NCBI GenBank assembly: GCA_016786785.1
Contig: JAEUVR010000270.1
Location: 1 to 51,686 of the forward strand
Origin: Chitinophagaceae bacterium
GTDB lineage: Bacteria > Bacteroidota > Bacteroidia > Chitinophagales > Chitinophagaceae
Reading direction: 5' to 3'
DNA length: 51,686 nucleotides
Below the pieces are notes generated by a model. The model was given only the letters and a program-made list of their open reading frames with translations. It was not told the origin of the DNA and made no database searches. Positions 1-7,965 of this stretch are shown one piece after another. Every line of letters starts with the position of its first letter. Within the stretch, counting starts at the first letter, position 1. Position numbers and translations under genes: made by a program.

Positions 1-661
1 TTCTCATCTTATTGTTGAACTCAGCAGGCGTTCCCTTTTTAAGGATATTCAACAAGGCTCTGTGGGTAACTTGTTTCTTTTTGTTTTCTTCGCTCGCCGA
101 ATTCAATCCTTTATATATATACTCAAAAATAGGTTGCAGCATATTCTGAAACCGCTGAATTGTTTTATTGCCCGTCATCTCATAAAGGATGGCATGGAAT
201 TCGGCGTCATATTTAATTTGTTCTTTCTTATTCTTTGCCTGCTCAAAATTTGTTACTACCTCTTCAAGTCTTGCTAAATGGGCGTTCGTTTTTCTCAGGA
301 ATAATATGTCGCCCAACCCAATCTCTACTACAAGACGCATCTCAAAGATCTCTTTCATCGTTTCATCGTCCAGTAATTGCGGGTTTAAAACCCGTTCCAT
401 ATTATTCAAAATATCAGGACGGGAAATGACCATTCCCCTGTTTTTTCTCGATTCAATAATCCCTAAGGTCTTGAACCGTGAAATAGCTTCCCTGATAGCG
501 GTACGGCTAACGCCCATCGCCTCTGCCAATTCAATTTCCTTGGGAATCGGATCGCCAGGCATAAAGTTTTCCTTCCTGAAATATTCCTGTAAGCTCAATT
601 CAATTTTATCAACCTGGGTAAGATGCACAAGCTTGGGTAACGCGGTCGCTAAATTTTTCAA
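1..661 (-). CDS. FadR-subfamily GntR transcriptional regulator (3' end beyond window)
   Basis: A continuous reading frame from a TTG at 661 runs off the left edge (220 codons; the family is about 230-240). It has no early ATG, and an in-frame stop lies about 15 bases before the TTG; a GTG 14 codons further in is the other option. The N-terminal third is a winged helix-turn-helix: IPKEIELAEAMGVSRTAIRE, then FKTLGIIES and RGMVIS. The rest is helical (EIFEMRLVVEIG, then FHAILYEMTGN) and fits an FCD ligand-binding domain. FCD regulators usually bind sugar acids or other organic acids and repress catabolic operons. It lies downstream of the sialidase operon with its own promoter, which carries a near-match to the palindrome found at the locus promoters, so it probably represses itself and the locus. 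The ligand is not known. Confidence 0.85.
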   Translation of the reverse strand, partial: MKNLATALPKLVHLTQVDKIELSLQEYFRKENFMPGDPIPKEIELAEAMGVSRTAIREAISRFKTLGIIESRKNRGMVISRPDILNNMERVLNPQLLDDETMKEIFEMRLVVEIGLGDILFLRKTNAHLARLEEVVTNFEQAKNKKEQIKYDAEFHAILYEMTGNKTIQRFQNMLQPIFEYIYKGLNSASEENKKKQVTHRALLNILKKGTPAEFNNKMR

Positions 662-680
662 TTTGTAGGAATTTTAAGTA

Positions 681-703
681 CAAATATAAATATGTTATAC
701 TTA
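681..703 (-). promoter_or_regulatory. Promoter -7 box and operator of the GntR regulator gene
   Basis: On the minus strand 681-688 reads TATATTTG, the Bacteroidota -7 consensus TAnnTTTG, 20 bases before the TTG start. Directly upstream, 691-703 reads TATGTTATACTTA, a one-mismatch copy of the TATGT-NNN-ACATA palindrome present ahead of four other transcription units. A repressor bound here would block the promoter, which suggests autoregulation. A good -33 TTTG is not visible. Confidence 0.6.
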
Positions 704-815
704 AGATCCTATTACAATTTAGCAAACAAGAGATTTAAGATCAGCAGTAAATGTATGTAGATACGCATAAGACCGCCTATGAAGGGAACCTATCGATCTA
801 CCGGCAATATCAACG

Positions 816-1982
816 CTACTTCCCATAAAACCAATCGATGCCTATTCTGGCTACTCTTATTCCCTCCCGACAATGGTATCCTATAACCGCAAGATCGTCG
901 CCTATGAATTCAATGCATTGATAGCCAAAATCGTCTTGTGGATCCCTTACAATGTTTCGTTGATGAATAAACGTTTTTCCCTCATCTTTAGAAATAGCCG
1001 TCGTTAAAGCGCAACGCCTGGAAATCTTCGGATTGTCTTTGTCATTGGCGCTCTCGCTTATCCAAAAAAATAAAAGATCGCCAGTGCCTGGTATCCTTCT
1101 CACCGAGGGCATGCCCGCGCTGGGCATTTTAAATTCATTCATTAGTTCCCCCTTTGACCAGGTTTCTCCCTTATCGTCTGAAAATGCCTTCGCTGCATAG
1201 CCGCTATAAGAACGGGCAAACATCATAATTCTCCCATCTTTTAACTCCACGCTATCGCCTTCCTGCACTTCTATAGGATACATATCAACCGTGTTCTTAC
1301 TGGCCTGCCAACTGTATCCCATGTCGTCGGAAAAGAAAGACATTCCCACGTAGCCGCGGTGATCCTCCGTGCTGGGCATATGAGCTTTAAACTCCGCAAT
1401 AGCCAGAATACGCCCATTCGACAATGTATGAATACGGTCATTATGCACAATTACATATCCTGGATAGGGCGTTAGCAAATATTGATCGGTCCAGGTCTTT
1501 CCTTCATCGCTGGATCTTCTGTAATAATTATGTCCATAATAAGGCGTAGTAGGATATGTTGAATAAATGTAGGACAATAACACGTCTCCGTTAGCAAGGC
1601 GAAGAAATCCGGGATGAACGATATTGCCGGCAGCAGGGGGCGACGGCTTAGGGACCAGCGTATGAGCGTCCTTCCATGTCCTGCCTTGGTCGTCGGAGAT
1701 TACGGCTTCAAGACCGTTGCGGGTAAACGACATAAGCAAGGACCCATCCTTACGGAGAAGAAAATTGCCCATGATACTTCTGTAACCATAAACCTGCCTG
1801 GGGCATTGAACGGCAAGATTGTCTTCAAAAAGCGCGCGCTGACTTCCTGCGTTGACTGCGACGGGGCCTGATACAGCCGGCAAGGCCGAACAGGTCGCCG
1901 AAGACAGGGAAGCAACCATTGCCGCCGTTCCGCCGGAAAATGTCGAAAGAAATGCCCGTCTGGAAAAACCACTTTTTTTCAT
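816..1982 (-). CDS. Tat-exported sialidase-like BNR protein
   Basis: A 388-residue protein with at least four Asp-boxes (SxDxGxTW type): near residues 95-103 (SDDQGRTW), 157-164 (SSDEGKTW), 218-225 (SDDMGYSW) and 268-275 (SDDKGETW), plus a weaker one near 332. This is the signature of six-bladed sialidase propellers that release terminal sialic acid from glycans. The N-terminus has SRRAFLS followed by a small-residue hydrophobic stretch, which fits a twin-arginine signal peptide. No clear FRIP motif is visible, so it is divergent from classical GH33 enzymes; another glycosidase with a BNR fold is possible. It is the last gene of the susC operon, 24 bases after the aminotransferase gene. Confidence 0.75.
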   Translation of the reverse strand: MKKSGFSRRAFLSTFSGGTAAMVASLSSATCSALPAVSGPVAVNAGSQRALFEDNLAVQCPRQVYGYRSIMGNFLLRKDGSLLMSFTRNGLEAVISDDQGRTWKDAHTLVPKPSPPAAGNIVHPGFLRLANGDVLLSYIYSTYPTTPYYGHNYYRRSSDEGKTWTDQYLLTPYPGYVIVHNDRIHTLSNGRILAIAEFKAHMPSTEDHRGYVGMSFFSDDMGYSWQASKNTVDMYPIEVQEGDSVELKDGRIMMFARSYSGYAAKAFSDDKGETWSKGELMNEFKMPSAGMPSVRRIPGTGDLLFFWISESANDKDNPKISRRCALTTAISKDEGKTFIHQRNIVRDPQDDFGYQCIEFIGDDLAVIGYHCREGIRVARIGIDWFYGK

Positions 1983-2006
1983 TTAAGTATTTTTTAAGTG
2001 AAAGAA

Positions 2007-3314
2007 TTAATTTAATCGCTTAAATCCGCCATGACAAACAGGCCCTTCCAACAAGGAATATATATCAACGCCTCGCTCGCAACTACTTAAAGTATTAAAG
2101 ACGCTTTCCAGGTCATTGAAATAACCGTTTAGCATCCGGTCTGTGTGAGCGAGCGACACATAAAATGTAGGCGTCGCCAGATATCCTTTTTTCAGCATTT
2201 CCTGCGTAATGAATGTTTTATATGCGAGCGCATTTTTGCCGTTAAAACCAAACGATATCAAAGCAGGAAGCCCCGTTATGTTTATTGGTAAATCATAGGC
2301 ATCGGCAAGTCTTCTCCACTGCTTTGCAATTAATCTTCCTGTTTCAGTAATGGTTATCCAGGATTTCTCCCGCTCCATGACCTCCAGCGTCTTCAACGCT
2401 GCAACCGGCCCTATGCGTTCAGTCCAGAATGTGCTGCTGATAAAGGTTTTCTGAGCAGCCTCCATTACAGATCTCCTGCCTATCACTGCCGTTATAGCAT
2501 AACCATTACCCAATGCCTTCCCAAACATAGCTACGTCCGGTTCAACATTATAGAGTTTATGGACCCCTCCGAATGTTTGCCTGAACCCGGATGTACATTC
2601 GTCAAATATTAATACTATGTTTTTGTCTGTAGCGAGTTTCCTCACTTTTTGAAGGAAATTATCCGAGGGATCTATGTTACGGATAACCTCCATCTTGATC
2701 ACGCCGATATTCTGGCTCTTGACCAGATTTTCAAGCTCGTCGTAATTATTATATTCAAATGGAAAAACTGTATTCTTCAGATGATCGGGGACGCCGGCGA
2801 CTTCCAACCCGGGAAGAAGGTGGCCAGATAGGTTATCGTTGTCATTCAGGTTTGCAGAAAGATACCAGTCATGCCATCCGTGGTAGCCGCAGATCGCTAC
2901 ATTATCCTTGCCCGATGCCGCCCTGGCAATACGGATAGCTATAGCATTGGCTTCGCCCCCGGTTCTGGCTAAGCGAACCATATCCGCCCATGGATGAAGC
3001 TCTATTAAGCGCTCTGCCAGATAAACTTCTTCGGGGCAATTCAGCGTAGACATGTTTCCATTGCCAATCCCTTTTATTACAGCAGCGTCCACCTCGTCGT
3101 TACCATATCCTAAGCTATTGGTGCCGACGCTCATAATGGAAACATCAGTATATGGGTTTCCGTCCAGATCCCAGACCGTACATCCTTTCGCCCTGGAGAA
3201 ATAAGCCGGCCAGTGGTCCGGTAGAAACATTTCAGGTCTTTTTGATAATAACATCGTTCCGCCTGGAATGATCTGTTTTGCTTTTTTATATAAGTCCTGC
3301 CCTGCGCCTTTCAT
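2007..3314 (-). CDS. Class-III PLP aminotransferase, glutamate-1-semialdehyde aminomutase-like
   Basis: At 435 residues it has the usual length of fold-type I class-III aminotransferases. Visible motifs are the PLP-ring aspartate in FDECTSGFRQ, the Schiff-base lysine in MFGKALGNGYAI, and the early IIPGGTMLLSKRPEMF resembling HemL-type enzymes. It moves an amino group between an amino acid or amino sugar and a keto acid or aldehyde. In this context it more likely acts on a carbohydrate or keto-acid intermediate than in haem synthesis, because it sits in an operon with an SDR and a Gfo/Idh oxidoreductase. Together these three resemble sets seen near nonulosonic-acid genes; the substrate is inferred only. 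It starts 56 bases after the SDR gene. Confidence 0.8.
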   Translation of the reverse strand: MKGAGQDLYKKAKQIIPGGTMLLSKRPEMFLPDHWPAYFSRAKGCTVWDLDGNPYTDVSIMSVGTNSLGYGNDEVDAAVIKGIGNGNMSTLNCPEEVYLAERLIELHPWADMVRLARTGGEANAIAIRIARAASGKDNVAICGYHGWHDWYLSANLNDNDNLSGHLLPGLEVAGVPDHLKNTVFPFEYNNYDELENLVKSQNIGVIKMEVIRNIDPSDNFLQKVRKLATDKNIVLIFDECTSGFRQTFGGVHKLYNVEPDVAMFGKALGNGYAITAVIGRRSVMEAAQKTFISSTFWTERIGPVAALKTLEVMEREKSWITITETGRLIAKQWRRLADAYDLPINITGLPALISFGFNGKNALAYKTFITQEMLKKGYLATPTFYVSLAHTDRMLNGYFNDLESVFNTLSSCERGVDIYSLLEGPVCHGGFKRLN

Positions 3315-3370
3315 ATAGCTTAAATTTTAAAAAATCTACTAATACTCTATTAATCGCATCAGTTGTACGC

Positions 3371-4168
3371 CTACCAACTCGTCCAACCCCCGTCTACCAA
3401 TAAATTTTGTCCCGTAACATAGCTCGACGCGTCAGACGATAAAAAAACGATAGGACCTTTTATATCCTCGTCGTCTGCGAAACGCCCCATCGGCGTCAGA
3501 CGCTTATAATTAACCGCGAACTCGCTGTCGCCAATACTCTCAGCTATACCCGGCCCATAACCGCCGGGACTGATACAGTTGGCCCTGATGTTGAATTTTG
3601 CATAATAATTTGCAATCCATTTCGTAAAACCTACCATTCCCCACTTGTCATAAGTATAATTTACGGGGCTTGTCATGCCGGTATTTCCATACACCGGAAA
3701 ATGTGGCCCCACAGCGCCTTGTATCGATCCGACATTAACAATTACCCCGCTCCTTCTTTCACACATAAATTTCAATATTGCCTTTGTCATAAGCATTAAG
3801 CCAGTTGAATTAATCTGCTGGGACTTCTCCCATTCTTCTTTCGTTATCTCATTCAGGTTTTTAAACCCCTCGCGCGATACGGCGTTATTTATGAGAATAT
3901 CTATTTTCTTATGATCGCTATTTGTCGCGCTCGCCAGATCTATAATAGAACTTTCATCGCTAAGATCAAGATATCGCCCTTCGACGCTCAGGCCTTTTTG
4001 ATTAAGGTCTGCTGCATAATTCTTACATTTCTCTTCATCCCTTGAAGCAGCGATCACATGAGCCCCAGCTTCAGCCAGGGCAAGGACTATCGGTTTTCCG
4101 AAATATCCGGCGCCGCCAGAAACAATTGCGACCTTTCCGCTGAGATCAAATTTCTTCAAAGTATGCAT
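3371..4168 (-). CDS. SDR-family oxidoreductase
   Basis: A classical short-chain dehydrogenase of 265 residues. The nucleotide motif is slightly unusual (SGGAGYFG in place of TGxxxGxG); NNA is present in ILINNAVSREG, the catalytic serine in VNVGSIQG, and Tyr-x-x-x-Lys in NYTYDKWGMVGF. The end, SYVTGQNLLVDGGWTSW, is typical. It should oxidise or reduce a hydroxyl or keto group with NAD(P). It lies 11 bases after the Gfo/Idh gene and ahead of the aminotransferase gene, so the three probably act in sequence. The substrate cannot be read from the sequence. Confidence 0.85.
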   Translation of the reverse strand: MHTLKKFDLSGKVAIVSGGAGYFGKPIVLALAEAGAHVIAASRDEEKCKNYAADLNQKGLSVEGRYLDLSDESSIIDLASATNSDHKKIDILINNAVSREGFKNLNEITKEEWEKSQQINSTGLMLMTKAILKFMCERRSGVIVNVGSIQGAVGPHFPVYGNTGMTSPVNYTYDKWGMVGFTKWIANYYAKFNIRANCISPGGYGPGIAESIGDSEFAVNYKRLTPMGRFADDEDIKGPIVFLSSDASSYVTGQNLLVDGGWTSW

Positions 4169-4179
4169 ATAGATAAAAG

Positions 4180-5202
4180 TTAAGCTGGGAAACTGACGAA
4201 TTGGGATTGATTACTGGATTGCTCGATCGCATATAACAATTTTAAAACCCTATGATCTTCTTCCATCGAGTTCACAAAATCAGATTCACCTGCAACAGCC
4301 TTTAAAAAGCAGTCCATTTCATCAATATACATTTGTTCTGTGATATTCTTATTATAGCCAGATTCAGCGGCATTCAACTCATACGGATAGACTTCCCATT
4401 TTCCTGCTTCAGGGTCGTATATCCTGATAATATCGTCATCCCAATCCCATTGCAATTGCTTTCTATCGCCATTAATGGTCAAACGCCGCGTCGCAGCGCG
4501 TGAAACCACGTCGACGGTTATTGTCGCCAAAAACTGTCCAAATTCAAGCAATACATTATATGTATCATCAATGCTTTCCGCTCCAGGAATGTCAATCGTT
4601 TTTCTGTACATGCCCGCTACATTCCGGGGAAATCCAAAAACCTTAGTCATCCAGGTGAGCTCAAATGGCGTTATCTCGCGGGCGCCGCCGGTTCTTTTAG
4701 CAGAAACATAAAAATCCGCAACGTTTTCATATGGATGCCAGTCCGGTAAATACTGGCCGGAATGATAGAGTATGTTTGAAATACGGCCAAGCGTTTTATT
4801 CTCTACAATCTCCCTAACCTTCCTGATAGCGGGATGAAAATACAGGGTAGCCGACGGAGCAAGCAATGTCCCATTCCGCTTCGCTATTTCAATTATTTCA
4901 TCCAACCCATCATCAACCACGCCAGCCTCAATAAATGAAGGAATATTACGATCCGCCGCATATTTCATGTATTGTCCATGTACGGCGGGCGGAACCGAAA
5001 TTATAAGGACGTTGGCGCGAAAATCACTAATTGCTTCTTCGAAAGAGCCAAATGTCTGGATACCATACTTGTTAGCAACTTCTCTACGCCGAACATCGTT
5101 GGTATCAAATCCTGAAATTTCTTTACAACCTAAGGCAATCAGGTTACGAATACGTCTTTTGCCCATTGAACCAAGGCCGATAATTAAGATCCTGAAATCC
5201 AT
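4180..5202 (-). CDS. Gfo/Idh/MocA-family oxidoreductase
   Basis: A protein of 340 residues. The N-terminal Rossmann fold begins ILIIGLGSMGKRRIRNL, with IISVPPAVHGQYMKYA and a PSFIEAG segment where most members have an EKP motif; the usual lysine is therefore not obvious. The C-terminal part includes QYLPDWHPYENV, seen in members near nonulosonic-acid clusters. Enzymes of this family act on sugars and inositols, and one branch (NanOx/YjhC) opens 2,7-anhydro-sialic acid using NAD. That role would suit a sialic acid locus, but I infer it from context. It is spaced 5 bases from the Kelch gene and 11 from the SDR gene. Confidence 0.8.
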   Translation of the reverse strand: MDFRILIIGLGSMGKRRIRNLIALGCKEISGFDTNDVRRREVANKYGIQTFGSFEEAISDFRANVLIISVPPAVHGQYMKYAADRNIPSFIEAGVVDDGLDEIIEIAKRNGTLLAPSATLYFHPAIRKVREIVENKTLGRISNILYHSGQYLPDWHPYENVADFYVSAKRTGGAREITPFELTWMTKVFGFPRNVAGMYRKTIDIPGAESIDDTYNVLLEFGQFLATITVDVVSRAATRRLTINGDRKQLQWDWDDDIIRIYDPEAGKWEVYPYELNAAESGYNKNITEQMYIDEMDCFLKAVAGESDFVNSMEEDHRVLKLLYAIEQSSNQSQFVSFPA

Positions 5203-5207
5203 ATATT

Positions 5208-6299
5208 TTAGTTGCTATGTTGAATATTTTCGCGCATTGCAAAGACCGTGTTGGTCCTTACTCCGGGCTTTATTTCACCGCTGATAAAAACCCACTGCTT
5301 TCGCCAATATACAGCAGGCAGATCGGCTCTTGCCGGGATATCGTCCTTTTTCTGAACGTATGTCCATTTATCCAAATCAGATGAATACATTATTATATTG
5401 TCGTTATTGCCCGGGTAAACAAGGGGATTCGTATGCATAGCCGCCAGCGCGTCAACCCCTCCCCAAAAAATCATTTCTCCGTTTTCCATTACCGGTAAAG
5501 GGCCGGGCCCCGAACAGAGGCCTATAGGCATAGGACTAAGCTTTTTCCATAACGCGTCATATCCTATCCCAGATCGTGAAATGCTTAACTTGTAAGCATC
5601 CTGAAGAATACGCCTTGACGCAATTCCTTTTGAATTCAGCTCCGTCGTCTCTCCTCCAAATAAAAAAAAATTACCGTTATAGGATGCGCATTGAGAAAAC
5701 ATTCGTTCAGTACCCGGCCATGCGCCTATTTCAATCCACCCGTTTTGGGTATTTTCAATATCCAATACAAAACACTTCTTAATAGCGTCTCCTGTTAAGG
5801 AAAAGCTCCCTCCTGCTATTACGATCAATGAGTTGACCAAAGCTCCTGTCATATAAGCCATCGGCCTGGGTAAGCTTGGATAACGGCTAACCTGGATATT
5901 CCGACCATCCCAATAATAGCCTGTAACTTCAGCAGAAAGCCCGTCCTCATTACATCCGCCTACGGTAATAATTCGGTCCTTATAAGAGATCGAAACGCCA
6001 TACGCTAAGGGAACTGGCATTTTTGCATTTAATTTTATCCAGGCATTGTCGTTTTTGAACATGTAAATATCTCCATACCATTTTTTCCTCCCTCCCTCCC
6101 AGGGCGGACTATCCGGAAAGTTCGTCCCGCCCATACAAAATATCGCTCCATGACTGGAGCCTGCAAACATGCCCGCCCAACCGCTACTTGTTGGAAGAGA
6201 GGCCATCTCTTTAAAGGATAGTCGAATTTGCGCGCTAAGATCGGCAGCTTCGCAAACCGCGCAGACTAGCAGAAACAATACTCGTAAAGCAATATTCAT
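5208..6299 (-). CDS. Secreted cyclically permuted Kelch mutarotase (NanM-like)
   Basis: A 363-residue protein with an N-terminal signal peptide (about residues 1-24), followed by Kelch repeats with recurring GG pairs: CMGGTNFPD, VGGCNEDG, IAGGSFS, LFGGETTE and FWGGVDALA. The order of blades fits the permuted relatives of NanM/YjhT, which speed interconversion of sialic acid anomers outside the inner membrane so that the form accepted by transporter or lyase is not limiting. Its start codon overlaps the RraA stop by one base (TAATG), implying translational coupling. It shares long segments with the Kelch protein at 20114-21142, which lacks a signal peptide. Confidence 0.85.
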   Translation of the reverse strand: MNIALRVLFLLVCAVCEAADLSAQIRLSFKEMASLPTSSGWAGMFAGSSHGAIFCMGGTNFPDSPPWEGGRKKWYGDIYMFKNDNAWIKLNAKMPVPLAYGVSISYKDRIITVGGCNEDGLSAEVTGYYWDGRNIQVSRYPSLPRPMAYMTGALVNSLIVIAGGSFSLTGDAIKKCFVLDIENTQNGWIEIGAWPGTERMFSQCASYNGNFFLFGGETTELNSKGIASRRILQDAYKLSISRSGIGYDALWKKLSPMPIGLCSGPGPLPVMENGEMIFWGGVDALAAMHTNPLVYPGNNDNIIMYSSDLDKWTYVQKKDDIPARADLPAVYWRKQWVFISGEIKPGVRTNTVFAMRENIQHSN

Positions 6300-6946
6300 T
6301 ATAAAACCCCGTATTTTTCATATGCAGCTGCGGCTTTCATCCCCCGTTTAATAGCATCTCTTGTAATATTTTCATCCCCTACTTTCTTTAAAGCTCTTTG
6401 TATAACTTTCTCCTCAATATCCTTGGGCACAAATACAATCCCGTCTTCATCTGCAAAAACCAGGTCTCCTGGATTGATCATAACTTCTCCGATCTGCACT
6501 TGCACATCTACGCTAATTACTTTTTGCCGGTTTAAACTATCGTAAGGGCTCGTAGCGCAGGCAAAGACAGGAAAACCCATTTGTGTCATTTTTCTTATAT
6601 CGCGAATCGCTCCATGAACAACTACGCCGCTGCAACCTCCGTTTAAAGAAGCGGTTGACAATAGCTCTCCCCAAATACCCGATCGGGTTGAACCATTGGC
6701 CGCGCATATTAAAACATCGCCGCTTTTGCAGGAGTCCACCGCTTCTAACTCCAATTTATAGGGTTCGGGATCAACATCGTAAATATCCGCCCATAATGTG
6801 GTGCGACAACGACCAACAAGGGTTGATATACCCGAATAAGCCGTGAATCCCACAGCCGGCGATTGTTTCCGATAACCCAGGCTATCAAGCGCATCGCTGA
6901 TCGCCGCGCTATATAGTTTTTCTCTTAAATGTTCAAAATAATTCAT
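6299..6946 (-). CDS. RraA-like aldolase/decarboxylase-family protein
   Basis: A 215-residue protein of the RraA / 4-hydroxy-4-methyl-2-oxoglutarate aldolase fold. Motifs include SDALDSLG near the start, GELLSTAS, the metal-binding GVVVHGAIRDI, and PGDLVFADEDGIVFVP. Family enzymes use a divalent metal to cleave or decarboxylate pyruvate-type keto acids such as oxaloacetate; others only regulate RNase E, for which there is no reason here. In this operon it could process a keto acid released from a sugar acid. It begins 23 bases after the lyase gene and overlaps the Kelch gene by one base. Confidence 0.8.
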   Translation of the reverse strand: MNYFEHLREKLYSAAISDALDSLGYRKQSPAVGFTAYSGISTLVGRCRTTLWADIYDVDPEPYKLELEAVDSCKSGDVLICAANGSTRSGIWGELLSTASLNGGCSGVVVHGAIRDIRKMTQMGFPVFACATSPYDSLNRQKVISVDVQVQIGEVMINPGDLVFADEDGIVFVPKDIEEKVIQRALKKVGDENITRDAIKRGMKAAAAYEKYGVL

Positions 6947-6969
6947 GATTTGGGGAAAGTATTAAATGA

Positions 6970-7899
6970 TCAACGAGTATATGTTATTGATACATGCGCC
7001 AAATTCTCCAGGCGAGTTATTCTGGCAATGATTTCTTCATCGGTTAGTAAAGCAGGGCCGGGCAAAAGCGGGGGCCTGGGATCGCCTATATCAATATTGT
7101 GCTTTAAAAGCATCGCTCTCCTAAAAAACCACCAGATGGAGGGTAAAACCTCTTCAATCAGGGCTTGCAATGCGAGCATAAACTCTGCAGCCATCGAAAC
7201 CTTTCCGTTAAGAAATTCCTGTCGGATCGTCTTGCAGGAGTCGCCAATCAGGTTATATGATGTGCCGATAGCGCCGCTCGTTCCGCACAATGCGGCATGG
7301 CAAAGCAACTCATCTGCGCCGCTAAATAGTTTCCAGCTACTTCCAACCAGATTATGTATATTGGATATCTCTGTTAAGTTTTGCGTAGTAAGCTTCATGC
7401 CGCCAATATTTTCAATCTGACTAAGCTTATCAATTAGCGCGTTCGTTGCCGATTTCCCGATCTGATAGGGAAAGAATGGCAGATCTGTAGCCTGGGCAAT
7501 CTTCTTATAATGTTCAAATGCCATATTTACAGATGCTCCATAGTAAATCGGGCCTACGGAAGAAATCGCATTGGCGCCATGTTGAGCCGCATATCTCGCC
7601 AGTCTCACAGACTCATCGGTATTTAGCGCCCCAACCTGCACCATCACCGGAAGCCGCTGGTCGACTATTTCCAGGCAAATTTTGGCGACGGACTTCCTTT
7701 CTTCTTCGCTATAAAGAAAGCCCTGACCGGTAGAGCCCAACAAATATATCCCATCCATTCCCTGATTTATTAGCAGCTCGATTAATTTTTCAAGCTCTTT
7801 CTCGTTTACTTTCCCATCCTTACGGGTGGGAGTGAATAAAGCCGGCCATACGCCTTGAAAACCTTTGTATTTATCTTTTTCTGACTGTTGAATCTCCAT
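6970..7899 (-). CDS. N-acetylneuraminate lyase-like DapA/NanA aldolase (copy 1)
   Basis: A class-I aldolase of 309 residues. The pyruvate-binding loop is GSTGQGF (55-61), the catalytic tyrosine Tyr145 is in FFPYQIG, and the Schiff-base lysine Lys169 is in GGMKLTT. Lyases of this group split sialic acid into pyruvate and an N-acylmannosamine. The sugar-recognition loop has Gln where most lyases have Glu (GSTGE), a change shared with the second copy at 13157-14062. The SusC/D and sialidase context supports sialic-acid lyase activity over dihydrodipicolinate synthesis. It follows susD by 66 bases. Confidence 0.82.
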   Translation of the reverse strand: MEIQQSEKDKYKGFQGVWPALFTPTRKDGKVNEKELEKLIELLINQGMDGIYLLGSTGQGFLYSEEERKSVAKICLEIVDQRLPVMVQVGALNTDESVRLARYAAQHGANAISSVGPIYYGASVNMAFEHYKKIAQATDLPFFPYQIGKSATNALIDKLSQIENIGGMKLTTQNLTEISNIHNLVGSSWKLFSGADELLCHAALCGTSGAIGTSYNLIGDSCKTIRQEFLNGKVSMAAEFMLALQALIEEVLPSIWWFFRRAMLLKHNIDIGDPRPPLLPGPALLTDEEIIARITRLENLAHVSITYTR

Positions 7900-7965
7900 A
7901 TCGTAAACCGTAGACTATTTATTGATGATTGTTAATGAAATCAAAATATCTTCCTGACGCAAAAC

